DNA of 64,000 nt, from NCBI GenBank assembly GCA_038534295.1, contig JBCAXA010000001.1:248001-312000 (forward strand), in the 5' to 3' direction. This DNA comes from JBCAXA01 sp038534295. Lineage in GTDB: Bacteria; Pseudomonadota; Gammaproteobacteria; Steroidobacterales; Woeseiaceae. Shown piece after piece: positions 1 through 8,445 of the stretch. Every line of letters starts with the position of its first letter. The stretch's first letter is position 1. Made by a program: the position numbers and the translations under genes. Under the pieces are notes generated by a model, which saw only the letters and a program-made list of their open reading frames with translations, did no database searches and was not told the DNA's origin.

Positions 1-1002
1 GGCAACGTTCGTAAGGCCATTCGCCGCAATCGCAGCCGCGGCGAGCCAATCGATTTTTTCAGTCTGCGTGCACAGCTGCCGCGCGAGACCCGCGCTTACG
101 TTCCGCGGTTTCTGGCGCTCGTTAAACTGGTCGGCAACGCCCCGTCGCTCGGTGTGACGCTGCCGCGAATCGAAGACACGCCAACCATAGCCATCGCCGA
201 TACCGGCGGGCAAATCGATCTTGCGCTGGCGGCTGAGCTTGCCGGCATACCGCTTGAAACTCTGTACAGACTGAACCCGGGCTTTAATCGCTGGGCAACG
301 TCTCCCGACGGCCCGCATCAGTTGGTCGTGCCGCTCGATGCCGTGCAGACGTTCCGCGAGGCACTTGCCAAATTGCCAGACTCGCAGCGCCTTCGTTGGT
401 TGCGTCACAAAATTGCCGAGGGCGAAACGTTGTCACAGATCGCGGAGCGCTACTCGACGAGCGTGAAAAGCCTGCGTCAGGCCAACAATCTCAGAGGGAA
501 TACGATTCGTGCAGGTCGCCACTTATTGGTGCCGGCATCACGCGAGCCCATCGCGGCCTACACGCTGACCGCCGAGGCTCGACTGCGCACCACACAGTCG
601 CGGCAGCGGGACGGTCAGCAAGTCAAGCATACGGTGCGTCGCGGTGAGAGTCTGTGGACGATTGCCCAACGTTACGGTGTTGGCGTGCAGGCATTGGCGC
701 GTTGGAACGCAATGGCGCCGCGCGACACACTGTCGGCGGGACGTGAAATCGTCGTGTGGGTGGACAGCGATGTGCCCGTGGCATCGGGTACCGAAACAAG
801 CACGCCGCCGCGGGGCATCGATGAAACCCGCCGTATCCGCTACACGGTTCGTAACGGTGACAACCTTTCCGTCATCGCAGCTCGATTTCGCGTGCAGGTT
901 AGCGACCTGTTGCGCTGGAATTCATCGCTGACGCGTGATGGCATTTTGCGACCGGGACAGCGTCTGACGCTGTACGTCGACGTTGCCCGCCAGAGCAGCT
1001 AG
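1..1002 (+). CDS. mltD: Membrane-bound lytic murein transglycosylase D, C-terminal part (5' end outside window)
   Basis: The frame is open from base 1, so the start lies upstream. The first 50 codons encode the end of an MltD catalytic domain (GNVRKAIRR, then LPRETRAYVPRFLAL). Three LysM peptidoglycan-binding repeats follow, beginning at about codons 138, 203 and 280 (HKIAEGETLSQIA, HTVRRGESLWTIA, YTVRNGDNLSVIA). MltD enzymes cleave the glycan backbone of murein in the periplasm to 1,6-anhydromuropeptides. The catalytic Glu and any lipoprotein signal are not in the window. A GTG at 154 is only an internal codon. fabI follows 45 bp downstream on the same strand, and mltD also lies close to fabI in Pseudomonas. 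Confidence 0.95.
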   Translation, partial: GNVRKAIRRNRSRGEPIDFFSLRAQLPRETRAYVPRFLALVKLVGNAPSLGVTLPRIEDTPTIAIADTGGQIDLALAAELAGIPLETLYRLNPGFNRWATSPDGPHQLVVPLDAVQTFREALAKLPDSQRLRWLRHKIAEGETLSQIAERYSTSVKSLRQANNLRGNTIRAGRHLLVPASREPIAAYTLTAEARLRTTQSRQRDGQQVKHTVRRGESLWTIAQRYGVGVQALARWNAMAPRDTLSAGREIVVWVDSDVPVASGTETSTPPRGIDETRRIRYTVRNGDNLSVIAARFRVQVSDLLRWNSSLTRDGILRPGQRLTLYVDVARQSS

Positions 1003-1047
1003 ACACGCGGCCGACTAACGCCAACCAGAAATATCGGGACAAAGCAC

Positions 1048-1833
1048 ATGGGATTCTTGCAGGGCAAACGCGCACTGATCGTTGGACTTGCCAGTAATCG
1101 GTCGATCGCCTGGGGAATCGCCCAGGCGATGCGCCGCGAAGGCGCCGACCTGGCGTTTACGTATCAGACGGAAAAGCTGCGCGGCCGGGTCGAGGCCATG
1201 GCCGCCGAGGTCGATTCGAGCATCTCGCTGCCGCTCGACGTCGCGTTCGACGACGCGATCGATGACTGCATGAAAAGCCTCGCCGAGGCCTGGCCGCAGT
1301 TCGACATACTCGTGCACTCGGTCGGCTTTGCACCTCGTGATCAACTCGCCGGCACCTACGTCGAGAGCGTCACGCGCGAGGGCTTCCAAATCGCTCACGA
1401 CATCTCGAGCTACAGTTTCGCGGCACTCGCGAAAGCGGCGCTGCCAATGATGCAAGAGCGACAAGGGTCCTTGCTGACGCTCTCCTACCTCGGCGCGGTG
1501 CGTGCCGTACCAAACTACAACGTTATGGGACTTGCCAAGGCCAGCCTCGAAGCAAACGTGCGGTTCCTGGCGCAGGACCTCGGTCCTAGAGGATTGCGCG
1601 TCAATGGGATATCGGCAGGGCCCATAAAGACACTGGCGGCGGCAGGAATCAGCGGCTTTCGCGACATGCTGCACCACGTTGAGCAAATTGCGCCGTTGGG
1701 CCGCAACGTCACGGCGATGGACGTCGGCAACGCGGCAGCCTTCCTGTGCAGTGACCTAGCCGCCGGAATTACCGGTGAGATCATTTACGTCGACGGCGGC
1801 TATCGCACCATCGGGATGTCGCTAGGCAACTAG
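1048..1833 (+). CDS. fabI: Enoyl-[acyl-carrier-protein] reductase (NADH)
   Basis: FabI is the last reductase of the fatty-acid elongation cycle and reduces trans-2-enoyl-ACP with NADH in the cytoplasm. The 261-residue protein shows the short-chain dehydrogenase fold with the FabI hallmarks: N-terminal GLASNRSIAWGIA dinucleotide site, Tyr147 in LSYLGA, Tyr157 and Lys164 in YNVMGLAKASLEANVRF, and NGISAGPIKTLAA. Numbering and length match E. coli FabI (Tyr146, Tyr156, Lys163) within one residue. The start is the ATG at 1048. A convergent symporter gene ends 38 bp away. Confidence 0.98.
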   Translation: MGFLQGKRALIVGLASNRSIAWGIAQAMRREGADLAFTYQTEKLRGRVEAMAAEVDSSISLPLDVAFDDAIDDCMKSLAEAWPQFDILVHSVGFAPRDQLAGTYVESVTREGFQIAHDISSYSFAALAKAALPMMQERQGSLLTLSYLGAVRAVPNYNVMGLAKASLEANVRFLAQDLGPRGLRVNGISAGPIKTLAAAGISGFRDMLHHVEQIAPLGRNVTAMDVGNAAAFLCSDLAAGITGEIIYVDGGYRTIGMSLGN

Positions 1834-1871
1834 CAAGACGCGCCTCACGAGAGCAGCGTCGCCGCCGCGCT

Positions 1872-3179
1872 TCAGCCGGACGAGGGCTCGCTGAGCGGCT
1901 GCTCGAGTCCAAGTGCGGTCTGCTCGCCTTCGCGACGCGCGACGATGACCGCACAGCAGGCGTCCCCGAAGATATTCACGGCGGTGCGCGCCATATCCAA
2001 CAGGCGATCGAACACAAACAGAATACCGATGGCCTCTGCCGGTAGACCGACCGTCTGGAGAATAATGACGATTGCAACGAGCGATGCTGACGGCACACCA
2101 GCGACACCGATTGAGGTGAGCAACGCCGTCATGACAATAATGAACTGCAAGTAAATACTGAGCTCGAGACCGTACGCCTGCGCGATGAATATCACCGCAA
2201 CGCATTCGTAGAGCGCCGTGCCGGACATATTCACGGTAGCGCCCAGCGGCAGCACGAAACTCGCGATTTTCTTCGACACGCCGGCGTTGTCCTCGACGCA
2301 CTCCATCGTGATCGGCAGCGTGGCGGATGACGACGCGGTCGAAAATGCCGTTAGCAAGGCCGGCGCCATCGCCGGAAACATCGCCGCCGCGCGCACGCGG
2401 CCAGCGAATCGCAGGAACAGCGGCAGAACGACAAACAAATGAATCGCCAATGCGCCGGCCACCACCGCCGCGAACTTCAGCAGCACGCCGAGGAAGCGCT
2501 CGAACTCGCTGTAGTCCTGGGAAGCGACGACGGCGGCGATCAACCCGAATACGCCGATCGGCGCAAAGCGCATGACCAGTTCCGTCATCCGCATCATTAC
2601 TTCAAATACGCCATTCCAGAAGCGGAACAGCGGTTCGGCGTAGGCATGATCCGAACGCGCCATAAAGTAGCCGAACAGCAAACTGAAAAAAATCAGCCCG
2701 AGCAGCTGCGCGTTTGCCGCAGCCTCAATAACGTTGGACGGAATCAGGCGCAGAAAAATCTCGCTGACATCGCCCATGCCCGGTGAGCCTACTTTCGCGG
2801 CAACCTCATCGGCACTTACCGTGAGATCGAGAAGATCGCGCGCGGGTTCGCCGCCGCTCAGCCCGGGCCGCACGATATTGACCAACACGAGGCCGACGAG
2901 AATCGCGCTGAGCGTGGTCGCCCAATAGAACAACAGCGTTTTGCCGCCGAGTCGGCCGACATCGTCACCGCCGCCAATGTTCGCAACGCCGACGATGATC
3001 GATGACACGATCAGCGGCACGATCAGCATCTTCAGTGCGTTGATAAACAGCGCACCGATAAACCGGAAAATGCCGAGCGCATTCGCTTGCTGGGCTTCCG
3101 GCCAAGTCCACGTGAACGCACCGATAGCAAACGCCAGCACAATCGCTATGGCAATTTGCCAATGCAGCGCGAGGCGCAT
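1872..3179 (-). CDS. Dicarboxylate/amino acid:cation symporter (DAACS, SLC1-like)
   Basis: This 435-residue multi-spanning inner-membrane protein belongs to the GltP/DctA/SLC1 family, which takes up C4-dicarboxylates or acidic amino acids with Na+ or H+. Family landmarks are present: SSSATLP at 283-289 (hairpin 1 tip), VAGVPSASL at about 359-367 (hairpin 2 tip), and D391, D395, R398, N402 and D406 in the last helix, almost residue-for-residue with archaeal GltPh. R398 favours an acidic substrate. The usual NMDGT motif reads NMSGT at 317-321, so one Na+-coordinating Asp is a Ser. The substrate cannot be fixed from sequence. It lies between ppiD and fabI, which are adjacent in Pseudomonas. Confidence 0.93.
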   Translation of the reverse strand: MRLALHWQIAIAIVLAFAIGAFTWTWPEAQQANALGIFRFIGALFINALKMLIVPLIVSSIIVGVANIGGGDDVGRLGGKTLLFYWATTLSAILVGLVLVNIVRPGLSGGEPARDLLDLTVSADEVAAKVGSPGMGDVSEIFLRLIPSNVIEAAANAQLLGLIFFSLLFGYFMARSDHAYAEPLFRFWNGVFEVMMRMTELVMRFAPIGVFGLIAAVVASQDYSEFERFLGVLLKFAAVVAGALAIHLFVVLPLFLRFAGRVRAAAMFPAMAPALLTAFSTASSSATLPITMECVEDNAGVSKKIASFVLPLGATVNMSGTALYECVAVIFIAQAYGLELSIYLQFIIVMTALLTSIGVAGVPSASLVAIVIILQTVGLPAEAIGILFVFDRLLDMARTAVNIFGDACCAVIVARREGEQTALGLEQPLSEPSSG

Positions 3180-3233
3180 TGCGCTACGCCGCCTTCCCGC
3201 AGGGCCAGGTCACTGCGTAGCCGTCAGTAACGA

Positions 3234-5141
3234 TCAAAGGTCGGATTCGCCGGGAACTGAGGCCAGCGAACCGAAAGTCACTTTGGCCTCTTCACGCAAT
3301 GCCAAAATGAAAGCTGCAAGATCGCTGATGCCACCACGCTGCGCAAGCTGCTGGCGCAGCGCGTCGCGTTCAGCCGCTCCGAGTGTAGCCGGATCGCCAG
3401 GCGATACGGTCTGCAACGCAAACACAATCGCATCATCGCCGCTGCCGTTGGCACGGCCAAAGGCAGTGCGATTAACCTCCGGGGCACGCTGTTCGAACAC
3501 GGTATCAACGAGGTCGCCGGGAAACGCGCCGACTTGATTGCGCTCGAGCGTAACGGCTTCGAAGACTTCACCGCCGAGTTCCGCCGCCGCATCCACAAAC
3601 GCCGTTGCGTCGTTGCGCGAACTCGCAAGCAGCTCACCGAGCGCCGTGGCGCGGGCCGCCGCCGCATCGCCCGCTTTCAGCGTGGCGACAATCTGCTCGC
3701 GTACATCAGCCAGCGGTCGCGTCGCCGGTGGCGAAAACTCATTAACCCGCAGCACGATGACACGGCCTTCTTGGTACTCGATCGGCTCACTGAGCGCTGC
3801 GCCGCGTACCGGAACGTCGCCGAACACGCTGGCGATAACGTCTGGGCTATTCAGAAATAGTGCGCCCGACGCACGCGTGAAATCGTCGATGACTTTAACG
3901 TCGACGCCAAGCGTGCCGGCGAGATCTTCTAGCACCGGGTTGTCGAACAACTCGTCACCGAGCTGCGCGTTTTTGTCGGTGAAAAGTTGCTCGGCTTCGG
4001 CATTTCGGTAGTCGCTTTCGACCTCAGCGCGAACGTCGGCAAGCGGCGGGATGCCGCCATCGCGAATCGCGTCGAGGCGCACCACGTGAAAACCGAAATC
4101 ACTGCGAATCGGACCGCGAATTTCGTCGATCGCCATCGCAAACACAGCTTCATCAACGGACGGCACAAACTGTCCAGGTCGCACCCAGCCGAGATCCCCG
4201 CCTTGACTTGCCGAACCGCCGTCTTTGGAAAACTCTGTGGCGAGCGCGGCAAAGTCCTCGCCCGCTAGCGCTCGCTCGGTGAGCGACTGGGCGAGCGTCT
4301 CCGCTGCAGCCTCGTCACCGTCATCGATCGTAATGAGTATATGGCGCGGATTGCGCTCCGGATCGGTCCGATAGTCTTCAGAAATGCCGTCGAAGTAGTC
4401 GCTAATCGCGCTGTCGGAAACGTCGATCGACGCCGCCAGCTCATCGACGCTGAGCTCGATGTAGGCAAGCTCCGCCGTCGCTTCGGTCTGGAAACGATCG
4501 CTGTTTTCGTCAAAGTACGTTTGAATTCGCTCGGCGGCGGGATCGTCATCGCTCTGCCAAGCATCCAGCGCAAATACGGCATACATGATTTGCCGGCGTT
4601 CGCGGGTCAACTCGATGTAGCGCCGGAGTTCGCCCGGGGTCACGAAACTCGTTGCCGATATCCCATCGCGCAGCTGGCCACGGGCCAGCGTTTGGCCAAT
4701 CTGCTGCTCGTAACGTTCCGGCATCATGCCGACACCGGCAAGCGTCTGCCGGTAGAGCTCGTTCGAAAACCGGTCGCCATCTTGAAACGTCGGGTTGCTG
4801 CGAATTGCGTCGACGATTGAGTCTTTCGCGGCCACGATGCGATTCTCTTCGAGGTAAGACTGCATCACTTTCTCAGTGATGACTTGCTCTTGTGCCTGCG
4901 CGCGAATTCGTTGATCAAGTGCCGGTGGAATGCTGCCGACCTGACGACGAAAATCTTCGGCTTGGCGCTGGTACGCCTGCTCGACTTCAGCGGGCTGCAC
5001 ACTGATGCCATTAACGCGGGCGTAGTAAGCCTGGCCGGTAAAACTCATCGTCGGTCCGACGAGCACAAAGGTAACGGCAATCACGCCGATGATGACGAGA
5101 CCAACGGTGTTGGTGAATCGATTTCGTATTTCAGTGAGCAT
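3234..5141 (-). CDS. ppiD: Peptidyl-prolyl cis-trans isomerase PpiD (SurA/parvulin family)
   Basis: PpiD is an inner-membrane-anchored periplasmic chaperone that receives outer-membrane proteins emerging from the Sec translocon. The 635-residue protein has a short cytoplasmic tail, one membrane segment at about residues 12-29, a SurA_N-like helical region, and a single parvulin domain at about 263-361 (NPRHILI, then FGFHVVRL). A long C-terminal chaperone region follows. The size is typical of the family. It lies immediately downstream of hupB and the tRNA-Val/Asp pair, as in other Gammaproteobacteria. No strong Shine-Dalgarno precedes the ATG at 5141. Confidence 0.95.
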   Translation of the reverse strand: MLTEIRNRFTNTVGLVIIGVIAVTFVLVGPTMSFTGQAYYARVNGISVQPAEVEQAYQRQAEDFRRQVGSIPPALDQRIRAQAQEQVITEKVMQSYLEENRIVAAKDSIVDAIRSNPTFQDGDRFSNELYRQTLAGVGMMPERYEQQIGQTLARGQLRDGISATSFVTPGELRRYIELTRERRQIMYAVFALDAWQSDDDPAAERIQTYFDENSDRFQTEATAELAYIELSVDELAASIDVSDSAISDYFDGISEDYRTDPERNPRHILITIDDGDEAAAETLAQSLTERALAGEDFAALATEFSKDGGSASQGGDLGWVRPGQFVPSVDEAVFAMAIDEIRGPIRSDFGFHVVRLDAIRDGGIPPLADVRAEVESDYRNAEAEQLFTDKNAQLGDELFDNPVLEDLAGTLGVDVKVIDDFTRASGALFLNSPDVIASVFGDVPVRGAALSEPIEYQEGRVIVLRVNEFSPPATRPLADVREQIVATLKAGDAAAARATALGELLASSRNDATAFVDAAAELGGEVFEAVTLERNQVGAFPGDLVDTVFEQRAPEVNRTAFGRANGSGDDAIVFALQTVSPGDPATLGAAERDALRQQLAQRGGISDLAAFILALREEAKVTFGSLASVPGESDL

Positions 5142-5210
5142 GGAAGGCTGTGTGTCAGTGGTGCGTTAAAGCGGAAGATCACTGCTGGGCAGCGAGCCGG
5201 CGATTGTGCC

Positions 5211-5239
5211 AAAAAAAAGGGCCTCTCGCCGAGGCCCCC
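5211..5239 (-). terminator. Rho-independent terminator after tRNA-Asp
   Basis: On the minus strand a perfect 7-bp GC-rich stem (GGGCCTC with GAGGCCC, loop of 5) is followed directly by eight T residues. It begins a few bases past the tRNA-Asp CCA end, so it should end the hupB-tRNA-Val-tRNA-Asp transcript before ppiD. Confidence 0.9.
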
Positions 5240-5245
5240 ATGTTA

Positions 5246-5322
5246 TGGCGGAGTGGACGGGACTCGAACCCGCGACCCCCGGCGTGACAGGCCGGTATTC
5301 TAACCAGCTGAACTACCACTCC
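5246..5322 (-). tRNA. tRNA-Asp (GUC)
   Basis: The minus strand folds into a full 77-nt cloverleaf starting GGAGTGGTAG with encoded CCA at 5246-5248. The anticodon loop reads CTGTCAC (anticodon GUC), and the T arm GCGGGTTCGAGTCCCGT is standard. Only 7 bp, including a run of T, separates it from tRNA-Val upstream. Confidence 0.98.
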
Positions 5323-5329
5323 TTTTTTC

Positions 5330-5405
5330 TGGTGGGTGCTGAGGGGATCGAACCCCCGACCCTCGCCTTGTAAGGGCGATGCTCTCCCAGCTGAGCTAAG
5401 CACCC
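5330..5405 (-). tRNA. tRNA-Val (UAC)
   Basis: This is a 76-nt cloverleaf on the minus strand, starting GGGTGCTTAGCTCAG and ending with encoded CCA at 5330-5332. The anticodon is UAC. It begins 14 bp after the hupB stop codon, so it is probably cotranscribed with hupB and released by processing. Confidence 0.98.
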
Positions 5406-5419
5406 AGTCGAAGGGCGCG

Positions 5420-5692
5420 CTAGTTTACGGCATCCTTCAGGGCTTTGCCAGCCTTGAAACCCGGCACATTACTCGCCGCAATTGGGATCGGTTCACCCGT
5501 TTGCGGGTTACGTCCGGTACGTGCTGCGCGGTGCTTTACGCTAAACGTGCCAAAGCCAACGAGCGACACTGAGTCGCCGTTTTTCAATGCTCCAGTGATG
5601 CAGTCGAGCACACCATCAACGGCCTTCGCGGCGTCGCTCCTCGACATTTCCGTCGCGTCCGCGACTGCGTCAACCAGTTCTCCCTTGTTCAT
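5420..5692 (-). CDS. hupB: DNA-binding protein HU-beta
   Basis: This 90-residue nucleoid protein dimerises and bends DNA without strong sequence preference. It starts MNKGELVDAVA, has the GFGTF turn near residues 46-50 and the arm motif RTGRNPQTGEPI that inserts into the minor groove, and ends with the usual FKAGKALKDAV. The ATG at 5692 is preceded by GAGGG. Its position just downstream of lon is the standard one. A sigma-70-like promoter lies about 130 bp upstream. Confidence 0.98.
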   Translation of the reverse strand: MNKGELVDAVADATEMSRSDAAKAVDGVLDCITGALKNGDSVSLVGFGTFSVKHRAARTGRNPQTGEPIPIAASNVPGFKAGKALKDAVN

Positions 5693-5821
5693 AGACTCAC
5701 CCTCGTGTGCTGGATTCGATGCAGTTACTCAATCGGCAACCTCAGTCTTCACTGACTTGAAACCGTTATTGCAACTGGCGAGTCGCGTCTAAGCCGCCGA
5801 GCTTTGGCGCGATGACCGGAG

Positions 5822-5851
5822 CTTATACAAGCGCCCGTGCGCTGCTGTCAA
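5822..5851 (-). promoter_or_regulatory. Likely sigma-70 promoter of hupB
   Basis: The minus strand carries a consensus -35 TTGACA (5846-5851), an 18-bp spacer and -10 TATAAG (5822-5827). It lies in the 189-bp lon-hupB spacer and faces hupB, giving a leader of roughly 120 nt. Confidence 0.7.
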
Positions 5852-5881
5852 ATAAGCGTCATATTCAACGCGGACACGTTT

Positions 5882-8320
5882 TTAGTGCGACAACGAAGGC
5901 TCGGCCGACGGCTTATCCTTTTCAGCCGTGGTTGACTTTTCTTCCTTCTTTTCGGAGCCGGCCTTCGGCACTGGATGATGCGTCAATGCAATCTCCAATA
6001 CCTGGTCGATCCATTTCACAGGAATAATCGTCAGCTTATCTTTGATGTTCTTCGGTATTTCCGACAGATCTTTCTCGTTCTGTTCCGGAATTACCACGGT
6101 GCTTATGCCGCCACGATGCGCCGCAAGCAGTTTCTCTTTCAGTCCACCGATCGGCAGAACTTCGCCGCGCAGCGTAATTTCGCCGGTCATCGCGACGTCC
6201 GCTTTGACCGAAATTCCGGTCAGCGCCGATACCAACGCGGTGCACATTCCAACGCCGGCGCTCGGACCGTCCTTCGGTGTTGCGCCTTCCGGCACGTGAA
6301 TATGGACGTCGCTCTTTTGGTGGAAATCGCCGTCTAATCCAAGCACGCCGGCACGGCTTCGTACGACGGTCATCGCCGCCTGAATCGATTCCTGCATGAC
6401 GTCACCAAGCTGACCGGTATGGGTCAACTTGCCTTTGCCGGGCACGATTGCCGCTTCGATCGTCAGCAGTTCGCCGCCGACTTCCGTCCATGCGAGCCCA
6501 GTGACCTGACCGACTTGATTGGTTTCCTCCGCGGTGCCGTAGCGGTGACGTTGAACGCCCAGGAACTTGGTAAGGTTCCGCGGCGTTATCCGGACGGCTT
6601 TGCCTTCCTTCGGCTCGAGCAGCAGCTGCTTGACGACCTTGCGACAAATCTTCGAGATCTCTCGCTCGAGATTTCTCACGCCCGCCTCGCGCGTGTAATG
6701 CCGAACGATGTTCCGCAAGGTCGCGTTCGACAGGCTGAGTTCGTCCGGCTGCAGACCGTTCTCGCGCATCTGCTTTGGAATCAGATAGCGCTCGGCAATA
6801 TTGACCTTCTCATCTTCGGTATAGCCCGGGATGCGAATGACTTCCATGCGGTCTAACAGCGGCGCTGGGATGTTCAAGCTATTCGCGGTGCAAACGAACA
6901 TCGTGTCGGAAAGATCGAAGTCGACTTCCAGGTAGTGATCGGCAAACGTCGCATTCTGTTCTGGGTCCAGCACCTCCAAAAGTGCCGATGACGGATCGCC
7001 GCGAAAGTCCATCGACATTTTGTCGATCTCATCGAGTAAGAACAGCGGATTGCGGACCTGAGTCTTGGCGAGATTTTGGACGATTTTGCCGGGCATAGAG
7101 CCGATGTAGGTCCGGCGATGGCCACGGATCTCCGCCTCGTCACGCACACCGCCCAAAGACATGCGAACGAATTTTCGATTGGTCGCGCGCGCGATACTCT
7201 TGCCGAGCGATGTCTTGCCGACACCCGGCGGTCCAACCAGGCAAAGGATCGGACCCTTCAGCTTCTTAACGCGCTGCTGGACGGCGAGGTACTCGAGAAT
7301 GCGTTCTTTGACCTTCTCCAGCCCGTAGTGATCTTCTTCGAGGACCGACTCGGCTAGTTCCAGGTCGCGATGAATCTTGGTGCGTTTCTTCCAAGGCGCC
7401 TTAACCAACCAATCGATGTAATTGCGAACGACCGTTGCCTCGGCGGACATGGGCGACATCAGTTTGAGTTTGTTGAGCTCCGACGTTGCCTTCTCTTTCG
7501 CCTCTTTCGGCATACCGGCGGATTCGATGCGCTGCTCGAGCTCGGCGAGCTCATTCGGCGCATCTTCGATTTCGCCGAGCTCGCGCTGAATCGCCTTCAT
7601 TTGTTCGTTCAGGTAATACTCGCGCTGGCTCTTCTCCATCTGCTGCTTGACGCGGCCGCGAATCCGTTTCTCGATCTGCAGAACGTCAATCTCGCCGTCG
7701 ATGAGCCCCAGCACTTGTTCCAAACGTTCCTTGACGTCACGGATTTCGAGAATGCGTTGCTTGTCAGACAGCTTCAGTGCCATGTGTGCGGCGACCGTAT
7801 CGGCCAACCGACCCGCATCGTCAATGCCGGATAGCGACGTAAGTACCTCCGGCGGTACTTTCTTGTTCAGTTTGACGTAGCTTTCGAATTGCGTGACGAC
7901 CGAGCGCACCAGCACGTCGATTTCGCGAGGGTCGTATTGCTCACTCTCGTTCAGCACCGTTACGTCAGCGCTGAAGTACTCGCCGATGTGGAGCCGATTG
8001 ACCAGCGCCCGCTGGCCGCCCTCGACGAGTACCTTGACAGTGCCGTCGGGCATTTTCAAAAGCTGCAAGATCGTTGCCAGCGTGCCGGTCTCGTAAAGAT
8101 CCCGAGCTTCTGGTTCGTCGAGCTCAGCCTGACGCTGCGCGATGAGCATGATTTGCTTGTCACCCTGCATCGCGAAGTCGAGTGCCTGCTTGGACTTCTC
8201 GCGACCGGCGAAGAGCGGAATGACCATATGTGGGTACACGACAACGTCGCGCAGAGCCATCACAGGTACATCATTAAGTTCCTGAAGATTCAATAGTTTC
8301 TGCGTTTCTTCTTCGGACAC
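5882..8320 (-). CDS. lon: ATP-dependent protease Lon
   Basis: Lon is a cytoplasmic AAA+ protease for misfolded and regulatory proteins. From the chosen start the protein has 812 residues: an N-terminal substrate-binding domain (VMALRDVVVYPHMVIPLF), Walker A GPPGVGKTS at 363-371, Walker B LFLLDEID at about 426-433, and a C-terminal Ser-Lys protease dyad with Ser687 in PKDGPSAG and Lys730 in GLKEKL, 43 residues apart as in E. coli. The frame stays open 27 codons further upstream. The GTG at 8320 is preferred because a perfect GGAGGT sits 6 nt before it and the protein then aligns with the family N-terminus. An acidic and Lys-rich tail follows the protease domain. Confidence 0.98.
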   Translation of the reverse strand: MSEEETQKLLNLQELNDVPVMALRDVVVYPHMVIPLFAGREKSKQALDFAMQGDKQIMLIAQRQAELDEPEARDLYETGTLATILQLLKMPDGTVKVLVEGGQRALVNRLHIGEYFSADVTVLNESEQYDPREIDVLVRSVVTQFESYVKLNKKVPPEVLTSLSGIDDAGRLADTVAAHMALKLSDKQRILEIRDVKERLEQVLGLIDGEIDVLQIEKRIRGRVKQQMEKSQREYYLNEQMKAIQRELGEIEDAPNELAELEQRIESAGMPKEAKEKATSELNKLKLMSPMSAEATVVRNYIDWLVKAPWKKRTKIHRDLELAESVLEEDHYGLEKVKERILEYLAVQQRVKKLKGPILCLVGPPGVGKTSLGKSIARATNRKFVRMSLGGVRDEAEIRGHRRTYIGSMPGKIVQNLAKTQVRNPLFLLDEIDKMSMDFRGDPSSALLEVLDPEQNATFADHYLEVDFDLSDTMFVCTANSLNIPAPLLDRMEVIRIPGYTEDEKVNIAERYLIPKQMRENGLQPDELSLSNATLRNIVRHYTREAGVRNLEREISKICRKVVKQLLLEPKEGKAVRITPRNLTKFLGVQRHRYGTAEETNQVGQVTGLAWTEVGGELLTIEAAIVPGKGKLTHTGQLGDVMQESIQAAMTVVRSRAGVLGLDGDFHQKSDVHIHVPEGATPKDGPSAGVGMCTALVSALTGISVKADVAMTGEITLRGEVLPIGGLKEKLLAAHRGGISTVVIPEQNEKDLSEIPKNIKDKLTIIPVKWIDQVLEIALTHHPVPKAGSEKKEEKSTTAEKDKPSAEPSLSH

Positions 8321-8326
8321 TGAGCT

Positions 8327-8332
8327 ACCTCC
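8327..8332 (-). promoter_or_regulatory. Shine-Dalgarno that fixes the lon start
   Basis: GGAGGT on the minus strand, 6 nt before the GTG at 8320, is a near-perfect anti-16S match. It argues against the upstream in-frame start at 8401. Confidence 0.85.
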
Positions 8333-8381
8333 GCGCGAATCGCGCGCTCGCAGTTGCGGTGAGTCGATTGGTAGTAGTTGG

Positions 8382-8405
8382 GGCAGCGCTTGCGATTGCA
8401 AGCGC
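8382..8405 (-). repeat. Perfect inverted repeat in the clpX-lon spacer
   Basis: CAGCGCTTGC and its exact complement are separated by 4 nt, giving a 10-bp hairpin about 40 nt after the clpX stop. No T tract follows on the minus strand, so a simple terminator is unlikely. It could be a processing or stabilising hairpin, or a protein-binding palindrome. Confidence 0.6.
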
Positions 8406-8445
8406 TGGACCGTTGGCGCGGCGGACGACTAAGCGTCCGGGTGCG

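Noticed and set aside
1015..1686. 223-codon minus-strand frame
   Set aside because: It is antisense to fabI, which is complete with catalytic residues.
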